This document shows, piece after piece, positions 1 to 12,121 of a stretch of 64,000 nucleotides of DNA (position 1 is the first letter of the stretch; the number at the start of each line of letters is the position of its first letter). The stretch covers positions 8,517,052 to 8,581,051 of the forward strand of contig NC_040028.1 of NCBI RefSeq assembly GCF_000972845.2, written 5' to 3'. The DNA is from Larimichthys crocea (Eukaryota; Chordata; Actinopteri; Sciaenidae). The position numbers and the translations under genes were made by a program. The notes under the pieces are model-generated. The model was not told the DNA's origin, did not search any database, and was given only the letters and a program-made list of their open reading frames with translations.

Positions 1-416
1 ATACGTTTATATATCCCAAAAGCAGTTTGGGTTTAGATTTAAAATATTAGCACCTATGTTGTCCTTAACTATAAATGAAGTGAATCAACACGTCTTATTC
101 AACACAGAAACAAGGCAAACAATGAACCTCATGAACCCAAAAAACAGCTCAGCCTGAGTGTCATGAAATGAATGAGACAACTGTCATAGATAGGACTCAT
201 AACAACCAAAAATATCCATTAAAATAAAATGAATCATGTTGCGATGACTCTATAAGTCCAAAGCAGTGATTCTCAAACTGTGGTGGTAGCGAGCTCCCTC
301 TGATGGGACCCGAGCAATCGACAATTTTTAAAAAAAATGATATAAATGAATTTAAAATATGAGATTATATTATATATAAAATCCTGTGTAAGTACTACTA
401 AAATTGCACAGCAAAC

Positions 417-925
417 TCTGTGGCTGGGAAGTGAAACCAGGGCAAAAAAAAAAAAAAAAGTGTCAAAAACTGCAGTTCCTCAAATGTCCACTTAAGGCTG
501 GCTACAGGACGAGTCAGCCTCTATAAGCCCCCGTGTTAAAATGTCCAACTTCACAGCAGAAATAAACAAGTTTACAGCCTGCAACAAAACAGGTTTGGAT
601 CTATAGCTAATTTCCCTGTTTATGACAACTGTACTGACTCAGCTGTTCAAATTATATTAAGTTATGCATAATTAACAACATGGGCACTTTGTTGACAGGT
701 AGATGCTGTTACAAATGGCTTGTTTGAGCAACCAGGCTTCATTTGGCCCGCCTCAGGTTTGACGATGATCCACATCTTTGATTTTTAGATTAGATGGGGG
801 GCGTAAAAGTCAGGACTGCCAAGATGGCGGTGGCCAGAGTCACAGATTTAAAGCTTCGAACCAGCTCTGCAGTAACCTGTGGGCGACATCACGCATACGG
901 TGTCCATTTACGATGTCATTGGTCT
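417..925 (+). repeat. Family-1 dispersed repeat, copy 1
   Basis: A nearly full-length copy of a roughly 500-bp family. Read in this orientation the family starts near GGCAACCTCCGTGGCTGTG and passes through GAGGCTGGCTAC, GTTTACAGCCTGGTAC, GTTATGCATAATTAACA and GATGGCTTGTTTGAGCAACC. It ends near GTCCATTCTTTATACTGTCA. I see no matching terminal inverted repeats, no tRNA-like head and no coding capacity, so it is either a SINE-like or a non-autonomous element of unknown class. Confidence 0.8.
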
Positions 926-976
926 AGAGTTTATTTATTTTGATGCATTTCAGACCCCTTCAGGCGAAAGACCATA

Positions 977-1007
<31 letters not shown>

Positions 1008-1008
1008 C
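977..1008. repeat. (AAAT)n microsatellite
   Basis: About eight AAAT units. Confidence 0.9.
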
Positions 1009-1069
1009 AGCCTGTATGTTCAAGTACAAAAGGAAGCAAAATGAAAACAGGTTAGACTATCATAACACT

Positions 1070-1081
1070 GTGTGTGTGTGT

Positions 1082-1124
<43 letters not shown>
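1070..1124. repeat. (TG)n microsatellite
   Basis: About 26 TG units with one GTGGTG interruption near the start. Confidence 0.95.
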
Positions 1125-2410
1125 ATGTGTGTGCAGTGTATGCTCAGGGGGTGGGAGGGCAATTTTCTCATAGATGAAAGGCAGGCTAAAAACACAATCC
1201 ATTATCATCCATTACGAGCCATTAGTTTTCCCACCGCACTCTTAAGTGAAACAATCCTGTATTGATGGAAAAATAAACCATGTGAAAGAAGAAAGGGGGC
1301 AGAGACGAATGAAATCAGCTGCACAGAGCTCACAAATAATCAAGCGACAAAGACGTGAGGTGATTTATAGAAAGACGCAGGTGTGAGTGTTTTTTATAAA
1401 CCTCCTCTTCATCAACATACACTAAACTGCTTACAATCTCCTTTCACCATTTGCCTTAGAGAGATATAGTAAATATTCTTCAGTGTGTAGGGAGACCTCC
1501 CTCCCTCTCCTCCCTCATACACAGCATGTTGCTGCTCTGCTGTGTTCTCGTGTTCTCTGGCTCGGTCTGCGCAATAGGAATGGGGGAGGCGTCAGCAGCA
1601 TAACAAATAACAAACACTGTTTACTTTCAGTGATGTGCAACTGTAGAAAAACAAGGGCACTATATGAAAAAAAAAGGCAACAGCTCAAAATATTGTTGCA
1701 TTTGCAACAACAACCGAAAAAAAAAGACAAATCAATTTGACTGTTTGTCATGACACCAGCAAACAATTCTCACTACTTAGTCTGTGTGTCCACGAATCAT
1801 CCAGCTTTTTTCAAAAAGTGAAATAAGAAAAAACTAAAATATAGTTTAAAAAAAATAGCAGCATCTTATTTGTAAGGTCTAATAAAATAGTTTTACAAAA
1901 TTATTATTCTATTGGATTCAGCAGCCTTTAATAAATGCCTTTTTTTGGAGAGGAGAATAACTGTTCAAACATAAATACACTAAATATTAAGAAGTGGCAA
2001 TATTTAACGTTTTATTACATGAAAATGTAAAAAAGAAAAAGTTATTTTGTTAAAAATTACAAAACGGAGCTTTACTTCCAGGAAAATGGACCACAAGAAC
2101 CTAGAAATAACTATCGGCTCATATCAAAAGACAAATACTCAACTAAATAAATCAATTTAATAAATAAATAAATACTTGTAAGTAAAAGTTAAAAATAATA
2201 ATAAAAGGTTTTAATAAAAGAATAAAATGTATCTTATATGTCAGAGCTGGAAATAAATATCGTTTTAAGACATTGCATATATATTATAATGTTTACAATT
2301 TTGAAAATACTATATTTTAATATATTTTTTTTATCTTCCTTATATTTTTACTTAATGTCTGTTATGCACCAATAACAATTAAATAACTTCTTTTTTTTTT
2401 TTCACATCTA

Positions 2411-2860
2411 CAAACACTGGGGGTCCTCTCCCATAGAGTTTGCCATGTTTCTACAGTAGCCCAGAATGGACAAACCAAACAAATGCTCTGGATAAGGAAG
2501 TTTGCTTTTTTTTGCAGCCATGTTAGCGTTGCCCCACTGACAGTATAAAGAATGGACGTTGTGAAGTGACCCACAGGTTTCTGAAAAGTTGTTTTGAAGT
2601 TCAGATTGTGGACGTGGATCATCGATAGACCTGAGGTTGGCCAAATGACGCCTGGTTGCTCAGACAAGCCACCAATACTGGCACCTACCTGTCAATCAAA
2701 GCGTCTATGCTGTTAATTGTGCATAACTTCGCAGCTACAGAGGTTGCCGCTTGTTTCTCCCATAATGCCCAGAATGCGATGGGGTTGTAATCCTGCAACT
2801 ATACCTCTAGACGCCACTAAAGCCTACACACTGATCCTTTAAAACTACAGCTAGGATGCT
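2411..2860 (-). repeat. Family-2 repeat interrupted by a family-1 insertion
   Basis: The outer parts (2411-2535 and about 2756-2860) match a second family. On the plus strand it reads GGTCCTCTCCCATAGAG, then CATGTTTCTACAGTAGCCC, and finally CCACTAAAGCCTACACACTG. The same words occur at 32805-33018 and, reversed, at 44873. Family-1 copy 2 lies between the parts. Confidence 0.65.
2536..2755 (-). repeat. Family-1 dispersed repeat, copy 2 (internally deleted, nested)
   Basis: It runs from GACAGTATAAAGAATGGAC through CACAGGTTTCTGAA to CAGAGGTTGCCGCTTG, with the middle of the family missing. It sits inside a family-2 copy. Confidence 0.75.
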
Positions 2861-3234
2861 CCCTATGCAGGACAACACTGCAAACTTTATACAGCCTATA
2901 GGGGTTAAGTGTTTGATACTAAAAATACAAAATATCTCGTGTTAGTGGAGCAACACAATGGCAGGATTTATCAGAGCTGAAACAGTGATGCACATCTCCG
3001 CTCAGTCTGGTTCCATCTGGTCCGGTCTGTTCGTGGTCTGAACGAACTTCAGTAGACCCGACTGAGTTGGGTTAGGTCAGATTGGGTCACTTCCGCTGTG
3101 TGCTGTGAATTTTGGGGATCTCGTTGATCTCCACACAATGAGCAACAGGTCCAGCACACACTGGTGTGTCTGCACTGCCAGGGGGAAGATTAGATTCAAA
3201 ACAGACAGCAGCAGAGATAGCCATCACGCTGCCA

Positions 3235-3253
3235 GCCAGCCAGCCAGCCAGCC
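3235..3253. repeat. (AGCC)n short tandem repeat
   Basis: Five CCAG units. Confidence 0.8.
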
Positions 3254-3639
3254 TACATTCCCCTGAGCCTTCACACATTCACACACACACACTTAGGCTG
3301 CGTTCACACTGACAATAGCAAAGCGTTTAAAAAAAAAAAGAAAGAAAAGCAGCATCCTCATTCATTTCAATGAGACGACTGCGTTAGCACAGCAGGTACT
3401 TCGACAAAAAGATGCAGGCAAGTTGTACCTCGCTTTAATTTGGCCACAACGTATCATCACTGCCACCGAGTTGCGCAGCGCATACAGTACCAGCACAACC
3501 AGAACCACTTACACAACTCATTTACAGCATGACACTGAATGCTGCTGAAGGTTTGAGACCATCAGAGCAAAAGAAAAACATATGTGTGACAGATACAGGC
3601 ATATAATATGGATCAAAGCCAACAGCCAACGTTCAGTTC

Positions 3640-3765
3640 ATTGACAGTATAAAGGACAGCGTATCTGTGACGTTACCCACAGGTTTCTGAAGAGTCATAT
3701 GTGAAGCTCAGCATGTGGTGACTCTGGCTGCCGCCATCTTGGAAGTCCCGCCTCTTCTGCCCCAC
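3640..3765 (-). repeat. Family-1 dispersed repeat, copy 3 (terminal fragment)
   Basis: Only the family end is present: GACAGTATAAAGGACAGCG, then CCCACAGGTTTCTGAAGAG and CCGCCATCTTGG. Confidence 0.7.
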
Positions 3766-4687
3766 AGCAATTTTTAATAATATAGCAATTATATTACTTA
3801 TTAAGAAAACAAAACTGGACCAACTAAGATCTTGTCCAACATGCTGATGGAAAGCGTTGAAATAGAGAAACAGAAACTATAACTACAACATCAAAGTTCA
3901 AATGGAGACTGAACAAAAACATCTCATCTGTTAGTCAGGGCTCAACAAAACTGAACAAGAAGCTTAAGACCGTAACACAGCATCTAAAAATAGGTCCATA
4001 GCCAGATCTCAGCACATAATAACACGACTGTCCCGTAAAAGTCCGTGTTCAACTCACGTCTTGTCAGTTGAATCACTGAACTTTTGAACTTTACCAACCA
4101 AGTCTCAAAACGACCACAAACCACAAAACAAACTTGTGATGGCCTTGCGATGCGATAAGTTTAGTGTGCCGCTTTGTATTGAATAGAAGGAGAAAGAAAC
4201 TAACAGTAATAACTTTAAATTATGTTCATAAAATGTTTAACATGCGCTAAAGTTAATAGCTGTCTTACCTCTGTTCCACACATACGTCCTAACGAACAAA
4301 GCTAGTCAATTTAACGGACCTTCTTGTTAAAACAGTCTTCAACTAAAGTACAGGACATCAGCACACACGCAGACAGTCTGCACAAAACCACATCCTGACA
4401 TACACGAGAGTCATGCATGTGGAAAGGTGCATATGATCACATTCTGTAGCCATGGCGCCGCGGGGGAGGCAGACAGTTACAGTAACACTTTGGTGTTTTT
4501 AGTGTTTTCAGTACTTTTGACATTGTTTTATGTGCAAACATGGACTTGGAACTATGGAGATTAGTGATTTATCTTTTTCCTGTTATACTGACTACTTCGT
4601 CACACATAGGGTGACAAGTAAAGCCACAGCTCTCTTGTTTATACTCAAGAATAGCTGTTAGCACTAAGCAGCACTAGCATACTCTCT

Positions 4688-4923
4688 GTGGAAAGACCAG
4701 AGGTTGATGCTGAAGTGAGGAGAAGGAGACGGGGATGCACAGCTGGATTTAAACGTCAGGAGGCAAAAAGACCATACAAACCATGTGTACCGTCTGTTAT
4801 CATGGGAAATGTAAGATATCTCCACAATAAGATGGAGAGTGTAGCATCACAGAGACTGAATGAACTCACTTCGGACTCACTGGTAACTCTGGACAACTTT
4901 CAACTTGTGAGAGCGGACAGTTG
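4688..4923 (+). pseudogene. LINE 5' ORF fragment (non-LTR retrotransposon)
   Basis: A 78-codon frame with a basic stretch (EVRRRRRGCTAGFKRQEAK), then PSVIMGNVRYLHNKMESVA and SDSLVTLDNFQLVRADS. The NVR-L-NKM motif and the VTLD-FQLVRAD motif belong to the start of the endonuclease region of fish L2/CR1-like LINE proteins. The residues normally between them, including the ETWL motif, are deleted. Not functional. Confidence 0.65.
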
Positions 4924-5060
4924 AAGACAGACAGGAGAGCAGGGAGAGAGAGGACACAGCAAAAGGAAACATCCATGGACCACAGGCCAGAGTCAGAACC
5001 GGGTCGCTGCAGGAAGTACTCCACCAGTTGAGCAACAAGAGTGCCCCTATCCACCTTGTA
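4924..5060 (-). mobile_element. tRNA-like SINE head joined to the LINE fragment
   Basis: On the minus strand, TTGCTCAACTGGTGGAG resembles a polymerase III A box and CCGGTTCTGACTCTGGCC a B box. The segment then continues into a CTCTCTCTCCCTGCTCTCC tract and the antisense LINE fragment (4688-4923). The same order recurs near 26945, 33768 and 59780. Confidence 0.6.
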
Positions 5061-6126
5061 TATTGTGATCTGCTGTAACAAGTGAATTTCTCCAGTGTGT
5101 AATCAATAGAGTCCATCTTATCCCACCATAAAATATTAGTCATGTTTTGCTCATGTCATTAAACATTTCACACCCTCCTCTAATCACAGATTTACCATGA
5201 ATGGCCTGTAAACAGTCTGCCCATGCACACATAGAAACCACCCACACTAAAAACAGTTTTATAGCTGTGCCTTTGGAGTTGATTTATGAGTGCAGGGTCA
5301 TCCCACACGTTAAAATCTGAAAATATGTTGACAGCAGACTACAGGAACTGTTCGACCACTGAAAAGACGCCCAGCCAGAACACTCTTGTAAATACATTCC
5401 TACCACAAAGAGAACAAATCAGCTTTTATTAGAGGAGTGGGCTCCTGCAATTAATACACAAAGGGGAAAAAAAAGACCCTAGGTCTTAGACATGCTTCCA
5501 TTAAAGGTGCAATTACTTATAATTTACTGCCTCTCTGCCGAAAATGACCATTTTCCGCAGGAAAGTGAAAGTAATCAATACCAGTTGATCCTGTTGCCAC
5601 AGTGAGATTTAGAGCTATAACTCAACAACACTGGACATCCGCTTTTAGGGTAATTGTGGTGATGATATCACCATGTGACGTGATTACTTTTTAAAATTCT
5701 GTTTAATAGACATAGAAAGGCGATATCAAGCTTTCTAAACGGTCAGAGACAGAGCAACGATGTGTGTTGGGCTGGGAATGGTTCATGGTCCGGGTTGTCT
5801 GAACTACACAGTTAAAAACAACCTGAAAAACTTCCACAGAGTTTCATCGACACAACTCCCACAACTCTAAGAGCTTCACAATATTCAATACTTTTTTATA
5901 AAATCACCTAGACTTTGAAGTACAAGCCCTGCATTTTAAATTATTATGCCATTCCCCTCGTTTGTTCTGAAAGCTTAACCTGAAAAGTGTTAACAACTGT
6001 TGTTGTCAATTACGAACACAGTCACGAGTCAGAAAGTTGAAAGAAAGCTGGACTTTAAGCTAAAACATGCATAACTCATGTTCACTCAGAACAGTGACGC
6101 ACAGTTACTGAGAAGTAGCTTTAACC

Positions 6127-6577
6127 ACTGACACTAGAAACCTGCGTCAGCCGCAGGTTTCTGAAGAGCCACTTTGAAGCTCAAGATCTGTCGTTCTAGC
6201 TGCCACCATGTTGGTTGGACTCCCAGCTAATCTAAGAATAGGCAAAGATGTGGATCATTGGCAGATCTGAGGAAGTCAGATGCCGACTTGTCTGTCAAAG
6301 CGGCCACTTATGTATAACTAAGTCTTTATATAATTTGAACAGGTTAGTTATACAAAAGTTCAGCCTCAGTACAGTTGTCAAGAACGAGGAAATTGGCTAT
6401 GGAGGCCAAAACTGTTTTTTGTACCAGGCTGTAAACATGTTTATTTCTGCTGTGAAGTTGGACATTTTAACATGGTGGCTTATGGAGACTGACTCATTCT
6501 GTAGCCAGCCTCAAGTGGACGTTTAAGGTACACTTTAGCATTGTATTCACTTCAGAGCCACGGAGGTTGCTGCTTGG
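6127..6577 (-). repeat. Family-1 dispersed repeat, copy 4
   Basis: A near full-length copy from CGCAGGTTTCTGAAGAGCC to CCACGGAGGTTGCTGCTTGG. It includes GTACCAGGCTGTAAACATG and AGCCTCAAGTGGACGTTTAA. Confidence 0.8.
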
Positions 6578-8063
6578 CTTGAACTCAATGGCGGTATAGC
6601 GGGCTAATCAGCTGTTGAAAAGCTCTTTGGACGCTTAGTTTTCTTTATTTTAATCTTTTTTTATTTAGTCATTTATCACATGAAATGTTCTAATAACCCT
6701 GTAAACTGTTTTCAAATATATGCTTCAGTTACCCACGGTGTGGGTTTATCTGTACTAGGATAGAAAATATATAAAACAAATTGAATTAAAAGTATCAGCA
6801 GACGATTAAAAGCTTAATTGGGACGTGTTGTTTGTGATCTTTGTCAGTGTGTGTGTGTTTGCATCAGCATTACTTTTTCTTTTTTTTGGTCTATGTAGGT
6901 TAGTTTGTTGAGAATGAGAGAGAAATATCCAGTTTTACTTTCAGCCTTCATTAGTGGAGACACTGTCAACTACTCGCGCTCGTGTGACAGCCGGTAAACT
7001 TAGAGAGAAATTAATGGTGAGCCTAATTCACCAAGACAATCTTCTCATTTGTACCAAGAACTTTGGTTTCACCGGAATGCTACTTATCATCAAAGACAAT
7101 AATCCACAATAATCCCCCATAGATTTCACATTCCTCAGTTAAATGTCATGTGATAACAGTAGCCATCCGCAGACCGAAACAAAACATCTTTACATCCCCA
7201 GCGATGTCCTGTAATCAACTCATCCTCCATACCTGTTTATTTGTTTCACTCGGGTATACAAAACATCCCAAAAAGCTGAGGTAATAACATTTTTCAGACG
7301 TCGGGGGGGGGGTTAAGATTGTAGGAATGACTGAAATTTGAGTAATTTCCTGCAGCATGCTAGTGACATGAAAATCAGTTCTTAAAACATATTTAGAGGA
7401 CTTTCCTCAGGCTGGTTCATCCCATAAATCATTAGCAGTGACAAACAGAGATGGAGGGAGAGACAGACAAAGAGCGATTTAAAAAAAATCAATAAGCTTT
7501 TAGTGAAGGAAAAGGATTATATGCACTAGATCTTTCATGTCAGCAAGTAACCCAATGTCTCTCTGTGTAGAAAGAGTATTTTTAAATTTGGTCTGTGATG
7601 TCTTGTTTCAGATACCTGCCCTCTTCTGTCCTCATCTAAACAATCATACAACCTCCGGCGTGTTTCCTCCTTTTAAAAACAACAAATGTGCTGAGAGTGT
7701 GTATGGCAATCTGTGCACCCAGCAGAAATTATGCCCCGTAAGCCAGACGAGTCGGGATTCAAGCAAGGAGGCAAGGCGAGGTAAAATGTCGAATCACTGC
7801 AGCCACTTGATGAAGACAAGACGCGTCACATCCAGCTGAGCCCTGCGCTGACAGAGGTCGGACAGACTGTGGCGGCCTGGCCACTTTCTGCTGCCTATCT
7901 GAGAAAACAATAACACTTTTCTTCCCTCACTCACAGCTGCCACAGCAACCAGTGAAACCATCCAGTTTCAAACAGACTCTGAATGCCGAGCTGGGAACTG
8001 ACGAATGCTAAAACATGTCAGTAAATCTAAAGAAGAAAGTAATGAGTAAAAAAAATCTCTTAC

Positions 8064-10798
8064 CCATCCTCCTCTCCATCAACAGTCTTGAGACCGGCTG
8101 ATGCAGTTAAGGCACTGGCGGTAGCGGCGTTGCCCTCGGCTTCTTGACCCAGGCCAGCACTGGATCCAGACCCAGCCTCCCCTCCGGAAAGCTTGGGCAG
8201 CCCCAGCAAAGCCGACTGGTGCTGGAGAAGAAGCCGCTGGGCATCCTGCAGCTGAGTGGTGGTGAAGGTGGGCAGACTAGCGTAGAGGGCACTGGCCTGG
8301 GCGGCGTGAGCCAAGGCCTGGGCACTGCTGGGATCCTGGGTGACACAAGATGGCTGGCTCTGAGGAACACCCTGCGGGGGCATCCTACCACTGTTCCCAG
8401 TGTTGTGGGCTTTGGGCTGGGCCTGGGGGTCGCTCTGGGTGTTGGGTGGAGGCACACTTGGTGCAGACACTTGGCTCTGATGGACTGTTGAGGGCAGCTG
8501 GGTGCCCAAACCGGGAGTTTGGATTTGTGTGGGGAGTGACTGTGGCTTCTGCTGCTGGCAATCCAGATGGCCGGGGTGGCTCTGAGGCTGCTGGCCATGA
8601 CCTGGTACTCCAACATGAGAGGGCATAGTGGAGGTGGCGGCCTGAAGGGTGGAGGACTGTGTGTGAAGGAGCGCCTGTGGCTGTTGCAGGGCGCCCATCA
8701 TCTGACACACTCCATTAGCTGGCCCAGAGGGAGCTGAAGCAGCTTGGTTGGACAGAGGTTGAGAGGCAGCAGCACCCTGGGGAATACTTTGGTGCTGCTG
8801 GGTGTATTCAGGTGGCCTCACCTGTGCTTGGGCTGCTTGCGGGGTGGCGGATTGCTGCTGTGGCAGGGTGGCATAGCCCATCTTCTGTTGCTGAACACCC
8901 ACTAGGCCCTGTGTCGAGGCTGTGGATTGGTTAGCAACTGCCTGGGCATAGGTGAGCTGCTGCTGGTGTACAGCAGACGTAGGGTGTCCAATGGTGGTCT
9001 GGTGGATGTTTGTGGGAGCTGAGGGGGCCACAGTAGTCTTCACGTGTGAATTATTGATATCCTGGGGGTGCATGTGAGGTTGGGTTTGGGACACTCCCAT
9101 GCTTAAGCCACTGGGGAGGATTCCTTGATAGCCCTGAGGAGGGGAGGCGTAATCCTGGGCATGCTGGGGTACTGGGGGTCCCCCAGTCTCTCCGCTGCAC
9201 ACACTCTCAGTATAATGGCTCAGTGTACTCATAGTGCTACTCACAGAACTACCACTTGTGCTTTCCCTCTCCGAGGCCCCAGCGAAACTCTCAGAGACAA
9301 ACTGACGCATGCTGAGAGACCCAGTATCAGATGCAGAAGAGCTGGGAGCAGACGCTGGGGTCTCCTTGTCATAAAATTCAGTGCATGTCCATCTGCCCTT
9401 CTTAAAGGGCTCAGAGCTAGAATCCAGCTTCACCACCCTGAAGCGAGAACTGGTGGTCGCCACTGCAGGAGCAGGAGCTGGAGCAGGAGCCGGGGCAGGC
9501 TGGGCCAGAGTGGATGGTACAGGTGCTGTGGCCACAGCTGTGACGGGGACACTCATGGCCTGCAGCCCAGCAGCTGCAACCCTTCCCTGGATCCCAGTGG
9601 AGAGTCCAATCCCTCCAGAGGCACTGACAGCAGCAGCGACAGCAGCAGTAGCAGTAGCCGAAGTCGTCATAGTGATGTTGGAGATGATGTTTTGGTGTTG
9701 TTGGATCATGCCGACATTAGTGGTCGTTATAAGTTTACCCCCGGCTGCTGCTGCAACAGCACCACCTCCAACTCCGCTCCCCCCAGTGCTGCTTATCACA
9801 TTGAGAGGAAAGCCACCACTGCTACTGCTAGCTATCGTGCTGATCCCCCCTCTCACAGGCACGTTGGCAGAGCTCAACATATTCACATTACTAACACTGC
9901 TGGTCTGGGGATTAACTATGCTAACTGTAGTGCCCGTAGTGGAGCTGTGCATTCCAGGGACAGATCCCGGGGCCATAACCCCCACAGGCTGAGCGACAAT
10001 ACTTGGAGGGGCGGCCTGGGAAACGTTCTCTTGAGGGACCCCCACGTTAGAAGGCATTTTCTGGGTGACAGAAGGTAAAGCTCCAGAAGCGAGGGTGCTC
10101 CCAGGCCCAGAGGAAAGAGGATAGACCTGGGCATGGTTAGGGTGATGAGGGTGTTGATGGTGATGGTGCACAGTCCCGTTCACCATGGCTCCACCGTGCT
10201 GCTGTTGAGCCACCTGGTTTAGGGTGTGAGGGTGCGACGGCTGGTTGGGGGAGACAGCTCCAGGGGTCTCTGCCTCGTGGAAATTATTCAGCGTCTCCTC
10301 TGAGGAGCTCCTCTCCGCTCCCACGTTGTCGTTAGCTCGGGAGAGGGAGACATCCAGGATTTCAGAAGATGACAGATCCTCCGTGTGGGACTCATCCAGG
10401 TCGTCGTAGCTCTCCGTGTCCTCTGCAATACTGTTGTTGGTACTCACAGATACCTGCGCCGGCGTCACACTGGTGATCTGGAAACCGCTCTTCTTTTTTA
10501 TCTGAGTGCCAGCCGACTGTGCAGGCTGGGGCTGGGGGTGCAGATTCAAGCTGTGGGGTGGGATATGATGGAGACCCGGGGAGGATGAACCAGCAGGAGG
10601 TTGGCACTGAATCAACAGTGAAGGCGGCTGATAATCGTCGGCTGGGACGTGGCTGTTATTGACCACCGGGTTTGCCACCGGTGTTGACACCGCGGAGCCG
10701 CCCCCGCTGCCTGTGTTGCTACCCCTTCTGTGAAAGACAGCCGGGTGCGCCATCTTTCTAACACTGCCAGAGTCTCCTGCAGGGTCCGGATGATGCAT
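8064..10798 (-). CDS. tsc22d1: TSC22 domain family protein 1, long isoform, first coding exon (partial)
   Basis: This is the large N-terminal exon of the long TSC22D1 isoform, a TGF-beta-responsive regulator that dimerises through a C-terminal TSC box and leucine zipper. The open frame gives 911 full codons plus two bases. It stops at a GT donor (GTAAGA, minus strand, first intron base 8063), and the in-frame TAA just after lies in the intron. Family blocks visible are KKKSGFQITSVTPAQ at residues 101-115, an acidic/serine block EDTESYDDLDESHTED from 126, SSSEETLNNF from 164, RFRVVKLDSSSEPFKKGRW at 452-470 and ERESTSGSSVSS near 510. Low-complexity parts are a His run (210-221), a Pro-Ala repeat (about 431-444) and Ser/Gln/Ala-rich linkers. 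The first ATG has G at -3; a second at codon 16 has a stronger context. The SSSEETLNNF block and the RRGS-containing N-terminus favour D1 over TSC22D2. The zipper exons are outside the window to the left. Confidence 0.95.
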
Positions 10799-11700
10799 TT
10801 CGAGAGGATCCGGGGGGTAGTTGGTCTCTGACAGTATGCAATAAGGTTGTAGCTCGTTAACGGCGCCGTCTTGACAAAACTACAGTCAACAGACAACACG
10901 ATCAAAAAAATAAATAAATAAATATATTTGAACTGAGCTGCTCTCAAATATCAGGCAAAGTTAGCGCCGATATTTACAGCCTCTATCCTCCGGTGACACA
11001 AAAAAAAAGAGGCTAGTCGCTGACTAGCTCGCGAGCTAACGTCAGCTGATGCCAGTTGTAATTCGCCGGTTGATATCCGTTGGTGCCTCCGTTAAACACG
11101 AGCAGACATTTTGTGCGTTTCTTCTGATATATTTTAAAGCTCTCACACTTTCGTCTCCGGAAAAAAAAGCTGATTTATTTAAAGTTAGCGTTTATATATT
11201 TATATTTATATATCAGCGATGCTAGCCTGACAAGAGGAGTAACGCCAGCTAAGCTAGCTGCCAGTCTCCATCACCGGCTAGCTTGAGCACAGACTTTAAC
11301 GGTGAAGTCGTCTCGGCGGCTGAATTCACTCAAAACGGAAAGAAAATATAAACAAGCGACCTTTCATCCGGTGCTCTGCGCCCGTCAAAACCCGAGTGTA
11401 ATCACTTAATGAGCGGCGAACAAAAGGTTTAATCCATCCCGCGGAATCCTCGCTTTGCTCCTGGTTTTGCTGTATCACTGGTCCTCCCCAGCGGTAGCGT
11501 TGTTCAGTGTGTAGCCTGCTGCCCGCACCGATGCTGCTGTGGCTCTGTGTGCTGTGACGGGGCTGGAGGGGAGGGGTGCTCCGTAATATGGCGACCGCGC
11601 ATGGTCTCTGCTGCCAGACATAAAGCAGTCTGGGAGAGGCGGAGACGAACACAACATCAACACCGCCGGAAAGAGCCGAGCGGAGAGGGCGCTCCCTTAA
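10799..11700 (-). promoter_or_regulatory. tsc22d1: tsc22d1 5'UTR and promoter-proximal zone
   Basis: This stretch upstream of the tsc22d1 start codon is richer in GC and CpG than its surroundings, especially 11340-11660. No TATA box is obvious at a fixed distance. An ATATGGCGACC motif at 11586-11596 reads on the minus strand as a YY1-type GCCATAT site, which in vertebrate promoters often sits near the transcription start. The exact start site and any non-coding 5' exon cannot be fixed from sequence alone. The zone ends abruptly in a GATA-repeat microsatellite at 11714. Confidence 0.5.
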
Positions 11701-11713
11701 AAACACAGGCAGG

Positions 11714-11778
<65 letters not shown>

Positions 11779-11779
11779 T
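11714..11779. repeat. (GATA)n microsatellite 1
   Basis: About 16 uninterrupted GATA/TAGA units at the far edge of the tsc22d1 promoter zone. Confidence 0.95.
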
Positions 11780-11843
11780 GTTTAATTATTATTTCATTTA
11801 TTTTTGTGATGATTTAATTAATTATTAATTAATATTCACATGG

Positions 11844-11932
11844 TTAGATAGATACATACTGTTAGATAGATAGATAGATAGATAGATAGAAGATAGATAG
11901 ATAGTAGATAGATAGATAGATAGATAGATAGA
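11844..11932. repeat. (GATA)n microsatellite 2, interrupted
   Basis: About 17 GATA units with breaks at GATACATACTG, GAAGATAG and GTAGATAG. Confidence 0.9.
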
Positions 11933-11944
11933 AATAATAATAAT

Positions 11945-12070
11945 TGAATAAATATTACAAAAGTAAGTGACCGTAAAATAAATAATAACTGCAATGTATA
12001 AATGAAAAAAAATTGCAATGAGACATGAACAAGGAGACTACAACATGATCAGGTGGTGCAGGTGTCGTAG

Positions 12071-12121
<51 letters not shown>

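Larger units (their letters stand above)
1..8063 (-). other. tsc22d1: tsc22d1 intron downstream of the long exon (partial), repeat-rich
   Basis: Beginning at the GT donor (8063, minus strand), this is intron sequence continuing past the left edge. I looked on the minus strand for the conserved zipper exon (residues like DLVKSHLMYAVREEV) and for the short-isoform first exon, and saw neither. Apart from the repeats listed separately the sequence is AT-rich and non-coding; the stretches 1200-2400, 5070-6120 and 6600-8050 hold nothing I recognise. Confidence 0.7.

Noticed and set aside
6248..6526. A 92-residue frame that reappears in part at 25936-26136 and 33124-33432
   Set aside because: The shared residues come from the family-1 repeat read in one frame. 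The frame is broken differently in each copy, so it is not a conserved protein.
1..8063. The tsc22d1 zipper exon or short-isoform exon within the left 8 kb
   Set aside because: I scanned the minus strand for the conserved DLVKSHLMYAVREEV-type coding and for an MDLGVYQL-type start and found neither. A tblastn search would settle it.
9125..10078. A 317-residue plus-strand open frame and a 203-residue frame at 9381-9992
   Set aside because: They are antisense to the tsc22d1 exon. The minus-strand frame carries all the conserved family blocks, and the antisense products are low-complexity shadows of its Ala/Ser/Gln-rich codons.
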